This document shows positions 54,271 to 63,894 of a DNA stretch of 64,000 bases, piece by piece. Every line of letters starts with the position of its first letter. The first letter of the stretch is position 1. The position numbers and the translations under genes are program-made. The DNA is taken from NCBI RefSeq assembly GCF_003312425.1, contig NZ_QNUX01000014.1, forward strand, positions 49,474-113,473. Direction: 5' to 3'. This stretch comes from Flavobacterium psychrolimnae (GTDB taxonomy: Bacteria; Bacteroidota; Bacteroidia; Flavobacteriales; Flavobacteriaceae). The notes below the pieces were generated by a model that saw only the letters and a program-made list of their open reading frames with translations, was not told the origin of the DNA and made no database searches.

Positions 54271-56940
54271 TTACTTTACGCCTTCTTTAATCCAGGATTT
54301 ATCTTTTCTCTCCTTGAGGTAATAATCAAACCATTCCTCTATTTTGTGGCTGAGATCTTTCTGGTTATTAGGTTTTAATATGACGTGCTTTTCATCGGGG
54401 TACAGTAGCATAATATTCTTTTTCCCCAGTCTGCGCAGGGCTAAATGAAATGCCACACTTTGATGCCAGTCCACATGTTGGTCTTCTTTTCCTGTCCATA
54501 ATAATAATGGAGTTTCAATAGAACTCGCATTCGCAACTGGTGAATTTCTTGTGTACATTGAAGGGTCTTCGAAAGGAGTTTTTCCTAACCGCCATTGCTC
54601 ACTTTGAAAACGATACATGTCAGGTCTTCCTGTATCCCAGCCAACAGTCAAATAGAAACTAGTTAAATCCGTTGCCGTAGCTCCAGCAACTGCAGTTGCA
54701 AATATATTGGTTTGAGTAATAATAAAGGCACTTTCATAACCCCCAAAAGAGTGTCCAATTAGTCCAATTTTTTTTGGGTCCACTAAACCGAGTTTGATTA
54801 TTTCTTTGGTTGCAGATACCGTACAATCTACAGCATTGAATCCTACTTTTCCTTGCTCATGTACAATATCAGGACAAAGCACAAAATAGTCTTTTGACGT
54901 AAAAACAGTTCGGTTATATCCGGCTTGCATCAATAGGCTAGGATTGTGGTAAAAGTGAATTTTATCGGATTGCTTCTCATAGACATTAACAATCATTGGA
55001 TATTTTTTTTGGGGATCATAATTAGCCGGATAATATAAAACTGCTTTTAGTTCCTGTCCATTGGAATTGCGAAAGGAAATTAGCTTTAAGGTTCCCCAGT
55101 GGTATTTTGACTGTTGCGGATTACTTTCGAAAAAAGGTTTTGGTATTTCGGTTTTTTTTTGAAACATCAAGCGAGGCGAGAGGTCTGATTGCTGTTCCTG
55201 ATAGACATATACCTGCTGATCCTTGATATAGTGCATTTGATCAATGTAGCTGTCTTTATAAACAATTGGCTTTTCTCCAAAATTACTGTTCCACTTGAAG
55301 TAGCCTGTTTTTTGATCAGCACCTGCCGCACTTAAAATTAGCTCATGGTCGAGATCGATAGTTTTACTTTTATTTCCGTCAAAATTAGATTTAAAAAGAT
55401 CATTATCGGCGAGTGACGCAATTCTGAAGGTTATTTGCTTTTCCCTCCCATGTGTAAGCCTCTTACTAGCGGTGCCATCGGATTTTATGGACCATAAATC
55501 ATATTGATCGTAAACAATTAAGTTTTCATCATTTTTACTCCATCCCACAGTTCCATACGCAGCGGTTCCGTCAAGGATATGAATTTTTCCAGAAAAGGAC
55601 GTATTGCTGTTTTTAGTTACGTTTTGATGTGTTCTTTTTGCAATATCATACACCCACCAATGAGCGTCCTTAAAATAGGCAATGTATTTTCCAGAAGGTG
55701 AGGGTAAAAGATATTTACTGAAGGATTTGTGTTTTTGAAGTAGAATTTCTGTTTCTCCGGTTTTTAAGTTCATGATATAAAAATCCCTTGGGCCTTCGTA
55801 TTCAAATTGAGGCTCATATTCTTTTGGGTTGGATAGAATGGCAAAATCCTGATTACCTGACAGCATCACTTTTGGTAATGCAGGAGACGAAATTGATTTT
55901 ATACGTTTAAGATGTGGATACCATAACGCTAATGTAACCTTTGCGTTTGGTTGGCTTTTTATTTTCTCAAAAGGATAAATCCATTTAGCATTGCCATTCC
56001 AAACTTCGACATTATCAGCCGTTTTTTTTTGTTCTTGTTCCGATTGGGGACAGAGCCCAAAAAAGACACTTAGTCCATCAGAGGATATTGTTAAAGGGTA
56101 CACCATTTTTCTATCCAAGATTTTATCCGTTGGAAAATCCTTCTGAGTTGTAGGATTCAATTCCTGTAAAGCATTATATTTTACATTATAGAAATACAGT
56201 TTAGTATCATCAGAATCTGAAAGATTAAAGGTATAAAAGGCGATTGATTTGCCGAGTTCATGCCAGGTAAAATAACGGAAATGATTCGAACTGTTTTCGA
56301 CAATCCAGTTTATTGCATTGCGGTTTCCCAAGTGGAGTAAACCAATGGAGTGCTTTAAATTTTTCATTTTCGTAAAAACGAGTTCCTTTTTACTAGGATC
56401 CATCTTAAAATTTTGAACATCATTAATAGTGTCAGTTGCGTCGGTCTTCAGATTTATAATTTTCAGTACCTGTTCTTCTTTACTGAGTAGGACAATCTGG
56501 TTCGTTTCTATAGAATAATCGTAGTGGCTTACTGGAGGATAAATCCGCTGTTTTCCAGTGACTAAATTTAAAATTCGTAAAGCTCCTTTGTCATCCATAC
56601 AAACAAAATGATTTGTTCCGGCGAAAAGCGAATTTTTTCCAGATGGGAAATCGAATTTTTTACTCGTTTCTGTATTGCTCACAAACAAAGTATCAGCACC
56701 TTTTTCATAGCGCATGCTATAACTGGACCATTTTCCATTTGATGCTACCTTATCAAGATTTAATTTTCCCCATAAATGATAGTCAGATTCCATGAGCTGT
56801 TTTTTTTGCACCACCTGCCCCCAAATAGGACAGGTTGAAAATGCAAAAATCAATACTAAAAGTAAAATGAGTTTTAAATTCAGCTGGAAGTGTTTTCCTA
56901 TTTTGAGTTTCTCTCGAACGGAAATAGTTTGGATTATCAT
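54271..56940 (-). CDS. S9 family prolyl oligopeptidase-type peptidase
   Basis: About 889 aa, exported (N-terminal hydrophobic segment LKLILLLVLIFAFSTCPIWG). A long N-terminal seven-bladed propeller region covers about 60-640, followed by an alpha/beta-hydrolase catalytic domain. Nucleophile elbow IGHSFGGYES and the Asp in TGKEDQHVDW and His in DEKHVIL complete the triad within the last ~165 residues. S9 enzymes cut short peptides. An upstream Met at 56961 is also possible, but it overlaps susD. The Met at 56940 gives a cleaner leader. It is the third gene after SusC and SusD, so it probably processes peptides brought in by, or presented to, that pair. Confidence 0.88.
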   Translation of the reverse strand: MIIQTISVREKLKIGKHFQLNLKLILLLVLIFAFSTCPIWGQVVQKKQLMESDYHLWGKLNLDKVASNGKWSSYSMRYEKGADTLFVSNTETSKKFDFPSGKNSLFAGTNHFVCMDDKGALRILNLVTGKQRIYPPVSHYDYSIETNQIVLLSKEEQVLKIINLKTDATDTINDVQNFKMDPSKKELVFTKMKNLKHSIGLLHLGNRNAINWIVENSSNHFRYFTWHELGKSIAFYTFNLSDSDDTKLYFYNVKYNALQELNPTTQKDFPTDKILDRKMVYPLTISSDGLSVFFGLCPQSEQEQKKTADNVEVWNGNAKWIYPFEKIKSQPNAKVTLALWYPHLKRIKSISSPALPKVMLSGNQDFAILSNPKEYEPQFEYEGPRDFYIMNLKTGETEILLQKHKSFSKYLLPSPSGKYIAYFKDAHWWVYDIAKRTHQNVTKNSNTSFSGKIHILDGTAAYGTVGWSKNDENLIVYDQYDLWSIKSDGTASKRLTHGREKQITFRIASLADNDLFKSNFDGNKSKTIDLDHELILSAAGADQKTGYFKWNSNFGEKPIVYKDSYIDQMHYIKDQQVYVYQEQQSDLSPRLMFQKKTEIPKPFFESNPQQSKYHWGTLKLISFRNSNGQELKAVLYYPANYDPQKKYPMIVNVYEKQSDKIHFYHNPSLLMQAGYNRTVFTSKDYFVLCPDIVHEQGKVGFNAVDCTVSATKEIIKLGLVDPKKIGLIGHSFGGYESAFIITQTNIFATAVAGATATDLTSFYLTVGWDTGRPDMYRFQSEQWRLGKTPFEDPSMYTRNSPVANASSIETPLLLWTGKEDQHVDWHQSVAFHLALRRLGKKNIMLLYPDEKHVILKPNNQKDLSHKIEEWFDYYLKERKDKSWIKEGVK

Positions 56941-56950
56941 ACTATAAATT

Positions 56951-58360
56951 TTAATAGCCATTATTTTGAGGACGTAGGTTAGGATTTACACTCAGTTCAT
57001 TTTGAGGCAACGGAAATAAAACATCGGTTGAATTCCAACCAGCTTTGGTAGCAGACAACACGGAATCAATTTTTCCAAAGCGTTTCAAATCAAAAAATCG
57101 ATGTCCATATTCGGTAAATAATTCCCATCTTCTTTCCTGCAGTACTGCATTTAAAATTTCTGGTTGTGTAACAGCAGTTGTTTCATTTAATCCTGCACGT
57201 TTTCTAATCTTGTTAAGATCTTCTTTTGCCCCAATCAAATCGCCCTGTTGTGCTCTTGCTTCCGCTCGGATCAAATATTGCTCGGATAAACGAAACACAA
57301 TCGAATATTCTACGGAAGCGGCCGTTGGATTAAATGCTTTGTATTTATATGGATGATGCCATATATCGCTGCCTTTTGATACAGCTTTAGTCCAGTTACT
57401 CTTTCTTAAGTCAGAACTAGTGAACGAGTTTATCAGGTTATCAGATAACGCCACCATCGTCGGAGGACCCGAAAGGAAGATAAATGAGGCAGCTTCATCG
57501 GTATTTTTACCAGCTGTGGCAGGTTGCAGTTGCCAAATGGCTTCTTTTGAATTTTTAAGGAAAACAGTACTGATCGCATTTTCAAGAAAATAGAAATTTG
57601 TGGCATTTAAAACTGCAGACGAGGCATTGGCAGCTTCCGCCCAGGCTCCATCGTAAAGATATACCCTTGCTAAAAGTGATTTAGCTACAAATTGATTTGG
57701 ACGAATCCTCTCAGGACCGTCATATTGTTGTGACAATAGATTTATTGCTGTATCTAAGTCTGAAATTACCTGTGTATAAACTTCATTTACAGTATTTTTT
57801 TTAACTGTAGTATTACTTTGATAATCTGTAGTTAGGATATAAGGAATTTCACCATAAAGATTTGTGAGATAAAAATGCAGCAGCGCCCTTATGAAGAGAG
57901 CCTCCCCCGTAAGCTGCTCTTTTTGTTTAACAGATAGTTTAGCACTCTTCTGAACACCCTCCATTACAGCATTGGCAGAGAAAATTTGATTATACGAACT
58001 ATTCCAATAGCTAGAAATTGAAGTGTTAGCCGGCAGGAGCGTATTGAAGTAAAATGGCAGAGCAGGTCCCCCCGGAGCAGAGTAGCAAGTAAATTCGTCA
58101 GTATAATTTGCTAATTGATAGGAAAGACCTGCTGAAGTGCCAGTCAATAGACCTTGGTCTCTAATCTTTGAATAAACATCAGTTAAGGCACCTTCGGCCG
58201 TGGCATATTCATCGAATACTGTAACGGTTGTTAGTTGTGATTTTGGCAGTTCCACTTCCACAAAAGAATCACATGACGTTATACAAAGTAATACTAACGC
58301 TACTGGAAATACCAGCCAGTTGCGATGTTTAGAAGTCGGTGTTAGTTTTATTGTTTTCAT
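56951..58360 (-). CDS. SusD/RagB-type lipoprotein, second pair
   Basis: 469-aa lipoprotein; lipobox ITSC gives Cys30. SusD features: FVEVELPKSQLTTVTVFDEYATAEGALTDVYS, the helical core LTGEALFIRALLHFYLTNLYGEIPY, and the C-terminal QERRWELFTEYGHRFFDLKRFG. It belongs to the branch usually found with SusC/S9 peptidase pairs rather than with glycan enzymes. Ten bases downstream of susC, just upstream of the S9 gene. Ligand probably peptide-like, inferred from the neighbours. Confidence 0.93.
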   Translation of the reverse strand: MKTIKLTPTSKHRNWLVFPVALVLLCITSCDSFVEVELPKSQLTTVTVFDEYATAEGALTDVYSKIRDQGLLTGTSAGLSYQLANYTDEFTCYSAPGGPALPFYFNTLLPANTSISSYWNSSYNQIFSANAVMEGVQKSAKLSVKQKEQLTGEALFIRALLHFYLTNLYGEIPYILTTDYQSNTTVKKNTVNEVYTQVISDLDTAINLLSQQYDGPERIRPNQFVAKSLLARVYLYDGAWAEAANASSAVLNATNFYFLENAISTVFLKNSKEAIWQLQPATAGKNTDEAASFIFLSGPPTMVALSDNLINSFTSSDLRKSNWTKAVSKGSDIWHHPYKYKAFNPTAASVEYSIVFRLSEQYLIRAEARAQQGDLIGAKEDLNKIRKRAGLNETTAVTQPEILNAVLQERRWELFTEYGHRFFDLKRFGKIDSVLSATKAGWNSTDVLFPLPQNELSVNPNLRPQNNGY

Positions 58361-58370
58361 AAGTGTACAG

Positions 58371-61300
58371 TTAGAAAGTGAGTTGAATTCCTGCAGTTAT
58401 AATTTTTAAAGGAGGTAAAAAGCCAGCAGTTATAAATTCGGGATCTCCATCTTTATAGCTACTCAAAGTCAGCAGGTTTTGACCCTGAAAAATGATTTGA
58501 CATTTTGTATTTTGGATAACGAGGGGCAAATCATAAGATAATGCAATGTTTTTCAGCCGTATAAAAGAGGCATCAGTAAGTATACCAGTACTTTGATTGT
58601 ACAGCGAACTCGCAGTCACTGCTGCACTATTTGCTCCGGTTGTATAGATTTGTTCAGTGGCATCGTCTCCCAGTTGTTGCCAACTGTCAGCCATTCGGGC
58701 AGGCTGATTGGTCATTTGTCCTGCAAATCCGATGGTGTAATTGCGTTTTTCCTGTTTTACAAATTGGAAAAGAAAGTCTAATTTCCAGTTTTTGTAACTC
58801 AATTGGTTTTGGATTCCTCCAAAATACTGAGGATTTAGATCTACAGCAGTTTGTTTATCGTTCGGGAAGGTGATAGCACCATCGCTATTAATGTCTTTAA
58901 ATTGATAAACTCCTTTTTGTGGATCAATACCAGTGTATTCGTAAAGTAATTCAATGTTCAAAGGTTGACCAATACGATACTTTTGACTGTTTGTAGATGT
59001 TTCTAAACCGGGGTAGCGTAAGAGTTTATTCTGAGCAAATGTAAGATTCAAATTGGTTGTCCAGTTAAAATTTTTAGTACTAAAATTAACCGTCCGTAAA
59101 GTAAATTCCCAACCTGCATTTTCTACGGTAGCGTCTAGATTGGCCTGTAGGGTCTGGAATCCTGTTGTACCAGGCAATGGTATACCTACAAGTTGATTGG
59201 AAGATCGATTTTGGTACCAGGCCGCTGTTAGAAATAGTCGATCATTGAAAAATCCCGCCTCTATAGCAGCTTCCAATTTTTTGTTAATCTCCCATCCAAA
59301 GTTGGGATTAAAGAGTCTTGAAGGTTGCAATCCTACATTGGAATCATAAAGAATACCTGTGGAAGTATAAGTGTTTAAGAACTGGTAATCCCCAATTTGA
59401 TCGTTTCCGGTAGTACCGTAACTGGCCCGAAGCTTTCCAAAGCTAAGCCAGCTGTTTTCTTTTAGAAAATTTTCTTTCGAAAATAGCCAAGCCATACCAA
59501 TGGCACCAAAAGTAGCAAACTGTTTGCCGGGACCAAAACGACTGGAGCCATCGCGTCTTCCTGTAAAATTGAAAAGATAGCGTTCGTTCCAATTGTAATT
59601 TATTCTTCCAAAAAAAGCTTGGTATTTGTATTGTGCATCGTCGCTAAAAAGAACACGAGCAGTTGTTGCTGAGGCCAAATCATAAAGGAGACTGTTGGAT
59701 GTAAAACCACTACCAAATTGGTAAAGACGGGTTGTGTTTTGGTTTTGGAAAGTTCCTCCTAAAAGCACTCCAATTTTACTTGTGCCTAATTCCTTTTCCC
59801 AATTTAGTTGAGGTTCTATAATCCAAGACTGTCGATTGGTAGTGTTGAAGTAGATACTTGAATTGCTGCTTGTTAAATTAAAGGATGGATTGTAAATAGT
59901 GGAGGGTGAGGTTCGGGTTTCGGTATGTCTTAAGTCTGTAAATCCAAAATTGCTTTTTAAAACAACAGCTGGAAAAATTTCATAGGATATTACGGCATTC
60001 GATACCAAGTCATTCGTTTTGGATTTAAATTTAGCGACCATAAAGCGCAAAGGATTTTGCCATGTGCCATTTTCCCAATTGAGTTTGCCGTCTTCATTAT
60101 AAAGTGCTGGTGCATTTGGGGCTAGAGAACGAGAGCTTGCGGTAAGATCGAAAGCCGGCTGGTCGTTATTCTGGAGATTATATCCCGTCGAAAAAGTGAA
60201 TTTGAATTTATTGTCCTCAGAGCTATGGTTCATATTAAATTGAGCACCACCTTTTTTATAGATAAAATCGCTCGGGAACACAGTAGTTTCTGTATGATAG
60301 GTACTGCTCAGTAAAAACTGCGTTTTATTAGAGCCTCCAGAAAGCACACCTTGCACATCGTTAAATTGTGCTGTACCTCCAATAAATTCTTTTTGCCAGT
60401 CGGTATACCGGTTTTGATCCCATGTACCGTTTACATCATAGGCAGATTGAGGATAGGTTGTGATACGGTCGTTACTGAAAGCCTGACGGCGCATAGCTAA
60501 ATACTCCTCGGTATTCATTAGTTTCATGAATTTAGTCACCGTTCCAACGCCGGTCGTCGATTTAACGTTGACGGTCGTTTTTCCCGACTTTCCTCGTTTA
60601 GTGGTAATGAGCACTACACCATTCGCACCCTTGGAACCATAAATGGCAGTAGCATCCGCATCTTTTAGTACCTCAATGCTTTCAATACTTGCAGGATTAA
60701 TACTGTTTAAAGGACTGGTAACTGATGGGAATGTAGAGGCTGTTTGATTGTAACCAATAGGGTCAGTGGCGTAAGGAACACCATCAATAATATATAAGGG
60801 CGAATTTCCATCGGTTCGAATACTGTTTTGCCCTCGTATTTTAATATCAAATCCACCACCTGGTACGCCAGTGGTTTGTATTATACTCACTCCAGCCATA
60901 CGACCTTGCATGGCGGCCAACACATTAGTAACCGGTTGGGTTTCGATAGCTGAGGCTGTTATTCGGGCAATACTTCCCGTTCGTTCGCTTTCTTTCACGG
61001 AATAATAACCAGCATTAATTTTGACTTCTTGCAACGCAGTGGCATCCTCTTGCATCTGAATATCTAAAACGGAGCGACCATTAAGTGGTATTGTTATGGT
61101 TTTAAAGCCCATGAAAGAAAAAACAACAATGTCGTTGGGCGATGCGGTCAGGGTATATTTCCCATTCACGTCAGAGATAGCTCCAGATGTAGCTTTTCCT
61201 TTTATGGAAATGGTTACGCCAGGTAATGGGCTTGTAGCATCAGTAATGGTACCGCTTATTTGGCTTTGCTGTGGTTGCGACTGCAATTGCCTCAGTATGG

Positions 61301-61394
61301 TTTTTGCTGGAGCAGGGGTGTAGGATAGTGAGAACCCAAAAAGAATCAGGTACCAAAAAGCCGAACCACCCTTGTAAAATGAAATATTTTTCAT
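58371..61394 (-). CDS. SusC/RagA-type TonB-dependent transporter, second pair
   Basis: 1007-aa outer-membrane transporter. Signal region, then a carboxypeptidase-like domain (SQISGTITDATSPLPGVTIS), a linker with LQEVKINAGYYSVKESERTG, plug with AAMQGRMAGVSIIQTTGVPG and PLYIIDGVPYATD, then the barrel ending in GIQLTF. Unlike the mannan SusC there is no enzyme for sugars nearby, and the operon continues to SusD and an S9 peptidase. Import of peptides or another non-sugar ligand is likely but unproven. Confidence 0.94.
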   Translation of the reverse strand: MKNISFYKGGSAFWYLILFGFSLSYTPAPAKTILRQLQSQPQQSQISGTITDATSPLPGVTISIKGKATSGAISDVNGKYTLTASPNDIVVFSFMGFKTITIPLNGRSVLDIQMQEDATALQEVKINAGYYSVKESERTGSIARITASAIETQPVTNVLAAMQGRMAGVSIIQTTGVPGGGFDIKIRGQNSIRTDGNSPLYIIDGVPYATDPIGYNQTASTFPSVTSPLNSINPASIESIEVLKDADATAIYGSKGANGVVLITTKRGKSGKTTVNVKSTTGVGTVTKFMKLMNTEEYLAMRRQAFSNDRITTYPQSAYDVNGTWDQNRYTDWQKEFIGGTAQFNDVQGVLSGGSNKTQFLLSSTYHTETTVFPSDFIYKKGGAQFNMNHSSEDNKFKFTFSTGYNLQNNDQPAFDLTASSRSLAPNAPALYNEDGKLNWENGTWQNPLRFMVAKFKSKTNDLVSNAVISYEIFPAVVLKSNFGFTDLRHTETRTSPSTIYNPSFNLTSSNSSIYFNTTNRQSWIIEPQLNWEKELGTSKIGVLLGGTFQNQNTTRLYQFGSGFTSNSLLYDLASATTARVLFSDDAQYKYQAFFGRINYNWNERYLFNFTGRRDGSSRFGPGKQFATFGAIGMAWLFSKENFLKENSWLSFGKLRASYGTTGNDQIGDYQFLNTYTSTGILYDSNVGLQPSRLFNPNFGWEINKKLEAAIEAGFFNDRLFLTAAWYQNRSSNQLVGIPLPGTTGFQTLQANLDATVENAGWEFTLRTVNFSTKNFNWTTNLNLTFAQNKLLRYPGLETSTNSQKYRIGQPLNIELLYEYTGIDPQKGVYQFKDINSDGAITFPNDKQTAVDLNPQYFGGIQNQLSYKNWKLDFLFQFVKQEKRNYTIGFAGQMTNQPARMADSWQQLGDDATEQIYTTGANSAAVTASSLYNQSTGILTDASFIRLKNIALSYDLPLVIQNTKCQIIFQGQNLLTLSSYKDGDPEFITAGFLPPLKIITAGIQLTF

Positions 61395-61533
61395 AATATT
61401 GGTATAGTTAAATGAAACGATAGTTTTGTTAGCGATGGTCCTCTAGTGTAGCTTGCCGGCGAGTTAGAGGGCCTTTTTCTTTAGTCTCAAAGTCTAAAGT
61501 CGAATGTCTTTAGGGATTGTGTTTTTTACTATA

Positions 61534-61729
61534 TCATAGGCGTTTTTTAGTTATGGGTTAATGGTTGTTGCTAAATAACCTTTATATCAACCATAAAACC
61601 ACAGGCACATCGTTGCTATAAAAAGTATAATTATTCCTATTTGTATTTGTTTATAGTATTTCATAGGCATTTTTTTAATTATTAGTTAAGGGTTCTGAGT
61701 TATGAGTTGCTGTTGCGGCTAAATAACCT
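61534..61729. repeat. Imperfect direct repeat pair
   Basis: Two related units (about 61534-61581 and 61660-61729). Each starts TCATAGGC(G/A)TTTTTT, contains GTTATG(G/A) or similar, and ends CTAAATAACCT. The second unit has an insertion of about 20 bases. They suggest a local duplication in the susC upstream region. Confidence 0.5.
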
Positions 61730-62329
61730 GCACCTTTTAGTAACTAACTCAAATTAAATTATGTCCATTTGTATTCAAAAGGTTTTTTCGGTGCAGGTAT
61801 TTAAAGATTATGGTCATTTTTTCGTTGAACTTAGATATAAATGCTAACTTCCAACTAAGATTTTTTTAAAATTTACACTTTGTTTTTCAGTTAAAAAAAC
61901 TCCTTTTGTTACCCTTTCTGAAACAAAGTCTAAAAATTACAACATACCATTTGGAAAATAGAAATAAAGACAATACTTTTAAAGTGCGAGTTTAAAAATA
62001 GAAAAAGCTTAAATCTAAGTGCCAAAAGCATTTTAGGTTTGAGATTAGATATATAGAGGATTATTATTTTATATAATTCCCTTTTTATATATCAAGGTAG
62101 AGTTAAACAAATCAGTATTAAAATCCTGATGGAGGAAGTGTCTCTAATTAAGAGTACTTCTAGGTGTTTTCCTATCCTAACACAATGTTTGTTTCAGTTT
62201 TGGGAAACAAAAGGCAGCTTGCTTTTAGCAGGTAGTTAAGGTGGTTTGGTGACGGTTGTACATAAAAAAATCGTTCTCATAATTTATAGGTTTATGGTTA
62301 TGGAACGATGTATTTCGGGTATGAAGAGT

Positions 62330-62445
62330 ACTTGCAAAAAAAGCAAGGAGCGGTTTCACACTTCAGGACCGTGGGCGACCAAACCCGTCTTTTAAATCTT
62401 TCGATTGAAAAGTTACCTCCTAAAGCTAACGTGAGAACCGCTCGC
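62330..62445. other. Structured, relatively GC-rich segment of unknown role
   Basis: A long-range pairing is possible between GAGCGGTTTCAC (62348-62359) and GTGAGAACCGCTC (62431-62443), with one unpaired base. Upstream is a CTTGC/GCAAG hairpin near 62333-62349. A short frame (about 33 codons, ending TAA near 62393) lies in the same place. It may be a structured RNA or the relic of a mobile intron or element. Confidence 0.35.
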
Positions 62446-62602
62446 ATGCCGTTGCAAAAGTAAGAAACTTTTTGACATGGAGCGACTTCACGATACTCTC
62501 GAGGTAAAATTGGCCGTTTCGGTTCGAGAAAACATCGTTTTAATTATGCCAATAAAGGCTAATTGTCAATTCGCTAGAACAAATATAATAATAATATTTA
62601 AT

Positions 62603-62620
62603 TATCCAACAAGTTGGATA
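62603..62620. promoter_or_regulatory. Candidate operator of the XRE gene
   Basis: Perfect inverted repeat TATCCAAC-AA-GTTGGATA, 16 bases before the XRE start codon. A classic position for autorepression by an HTH dimer. Confidence 0.55.
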
Positions 62621-62636
62621 TTATATTTTGCTTTAA

Positions 62637-62984
62637 ATGGAAAAAACATTTGCATTTCAAACTACTCAATTCGATTTTGAGTTAATAAATCACATTAGAA
62701 CTTTGAGAAAATCAAAAGGTTTTACTAAGGAAGATTTAAGCCTGGCGATGGGTGTAACAAAAACATTTGTTGGAAATGTTGAATCATTTACTCAACGACA
62801 CAAATATTCTACGCGTCATATTGCATTATTGGCAAAGGCTTTTGGGTATAAAAATATTTCAGACCTGATGAAGTTCCCTACTCCTCAATATGATAAAATT
62901 AAAGTAACCGTAAAGCAAACTATGAATGAAAGCGGTACTAAAGTTTTGAGTTCGGAGGTGGTAAAGATTGAGCATTTAAACTAA
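62637..62984 (+). CDS. XRE-family helix-turn-helix regulator
   Basis: 115-aa protein. The HTH spans about residues 15-72 (LINHIRTLRKSKGFTKEDLS, then MGVTKTFVGNVESF). The C-terminal ~40 residues are charged and strand-like, with no recognised domain. The palindrome at 62603-62620 directly upstream suggests that it controls its own gene. It stands alone, possibly an orphan antitoxin or phage/element regulator. No toxin-like gene is adjacent. Confidence 0.8.
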   Translation: MEKTFAFQTTQFDFELINHIRTLRKSKGFTKEDLSLAMGVTKTFVGNVESFTQRHKYSTRHIALLAKAFGYKNISDLMKFPTPQYDKIKVTVKQTMNESGTKVLSSEVVKIEHLN

Positions 62985-63474
62985 TTATATTATAATTTAA
63001 ATGTATTCACGGAAAATCGTAAAGAATGATAGCTGGAAGAGTAGGAGGAAGAAGTAGATACTTTGTTTATGGATGAAAAAGATGCTGATGAGGTGTCTTT
63101 TTTTTTTTTTATAGTGATAAGTAATACTTGTAATTATAATGATAGTTGGACGAGTAGGGGTAAGGAGGAAAAGATGATTAGATGTTTTTTATTTTTTGAT
63201 ACTAGTGTCCTGACTTCTTAGCATTATTCTGTGACAGCCTAAGGGATATTGTAAATTATAATCCTTTTAATGATTTGTGCGAATTTATTTCTATTTTAGC
63301 AAAAGCAAAAGGGATGACGTTTGTCAGACAAAGCCACCCAAATAAGGGTAAATTGGGATGATTTTGTCAGACCTATATACAAGTTAGCGTATAACTTCGG
63401 AAAATTCGTTAATTAAAAAACAATGTGAAATAAAGAAACTATTCAAAAAACAATAAACCCTAAATGTTGTAAAT
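62985..63474. other. 490-base gap with two imperfect repeat pairs
   Basis: No gene. A related sequence occurs twice: GATAGCTGGAAGAGTAGGAG (from 63028) and GATAGTTGGACGAGTAGGGG (from 63141), about 113 bases apart. GGGATGA with TTTGTCAGAC is also present twice (near 63313-63330 and 63356-63372). A T-run of 14 (about 63101-63114) lies between the first pair. Confidence 0.45.
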
Positions 63475-63894
63475 ATGGCAGAAAGTAATATTATAGTAAG
63501 AATGTCTAAAAGTACTGGGATTTATAATAAAAGTAACAAGTACGAAATACTCATTAATAATGAATCTAAAGCTGAACTTGACTATGTAAATAACAGACAA
63601 ATATTTATTGCAGAAAGCGGAAAAAATATTATTCAGATTAAAAATGAAAATACCACTATTGTAAAAGAGATAAATATAAAATATGCTCAAGACATAACTA
63701 TAACTATTAATGCAAGTGTTACTTATAAATTAGGTTTGGGAATTATTATAGGAATTGCAATTACAGGTTTAATTGTTCAATTAATTATTGCTAAAAAAGT
63801 AATATTGCCTTTAATATTTATTCCATTTATTTCATTGCTTTTCGTAAAAAAAGAAAATTTTCCAAATAGTTTTGAGATAACAAGTAGTAAATAA
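63475..63894 (+). CDS. Small membrane protein of unknown function
   Basis: 139-aa protein. The first ~78 residues are polar and strand-rich; two hydrophobic segments follow (about 84-106 and 108-127, LGIIIGIAITGLIVQLIIA and ILPLIFIPFISLLFV), then a short basic end. No signal peptide, so the N-terminal domain is probably cytoplasmic. No family is recognised. The gene is bounded by GTTAGCG (63372-63378) and CGCTAAC (63901-63907), in a layout recalling gene cassettes. Confidence 0.62.
   Translation: MAESNIIVRMSKSTGIYNKSNKYEILINNESKAELDYVNNRQIFIAESGKNIIQIKNENTTIVKEINIKYAQDITITINASVTYKLGLGIIIGIAITGLIVQLIIAKKVILPLIFIPFISLLFVKKENFPNSFEITSSK

Larger units (their letters stand above)
61395..62602. 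other. Long non-coding region upstream of susC with repeats and a structured segment
   Basis: About 1.2 kb without a convincing gene. It holds an inverted repeat CCTCTA/TAGAGG around a GCCGGC centre (61440-61470), possibly in the susC leader, and an imperfect direct repeat (about 61534-61581 and 61660-61729) sharing the ends TCATAGGC and CTAAATAACCT. A structured stretch lies at 62330-62445. Confidence 0.5.

Noticed and set aside
61440..61470. Inverted repeat considered as a terminator
   Set aside because: It lies directly upstream of the leftward susC gene, with no rightward gene to terminate, so a leader structure is more likely. Left as a remark only.
62477..62680. 67-codon plus-strand frame overlapping the XRE start
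   Set aside because: It overlaps the operator and first codons of the XRE gene in another frame; not credible as a gene.
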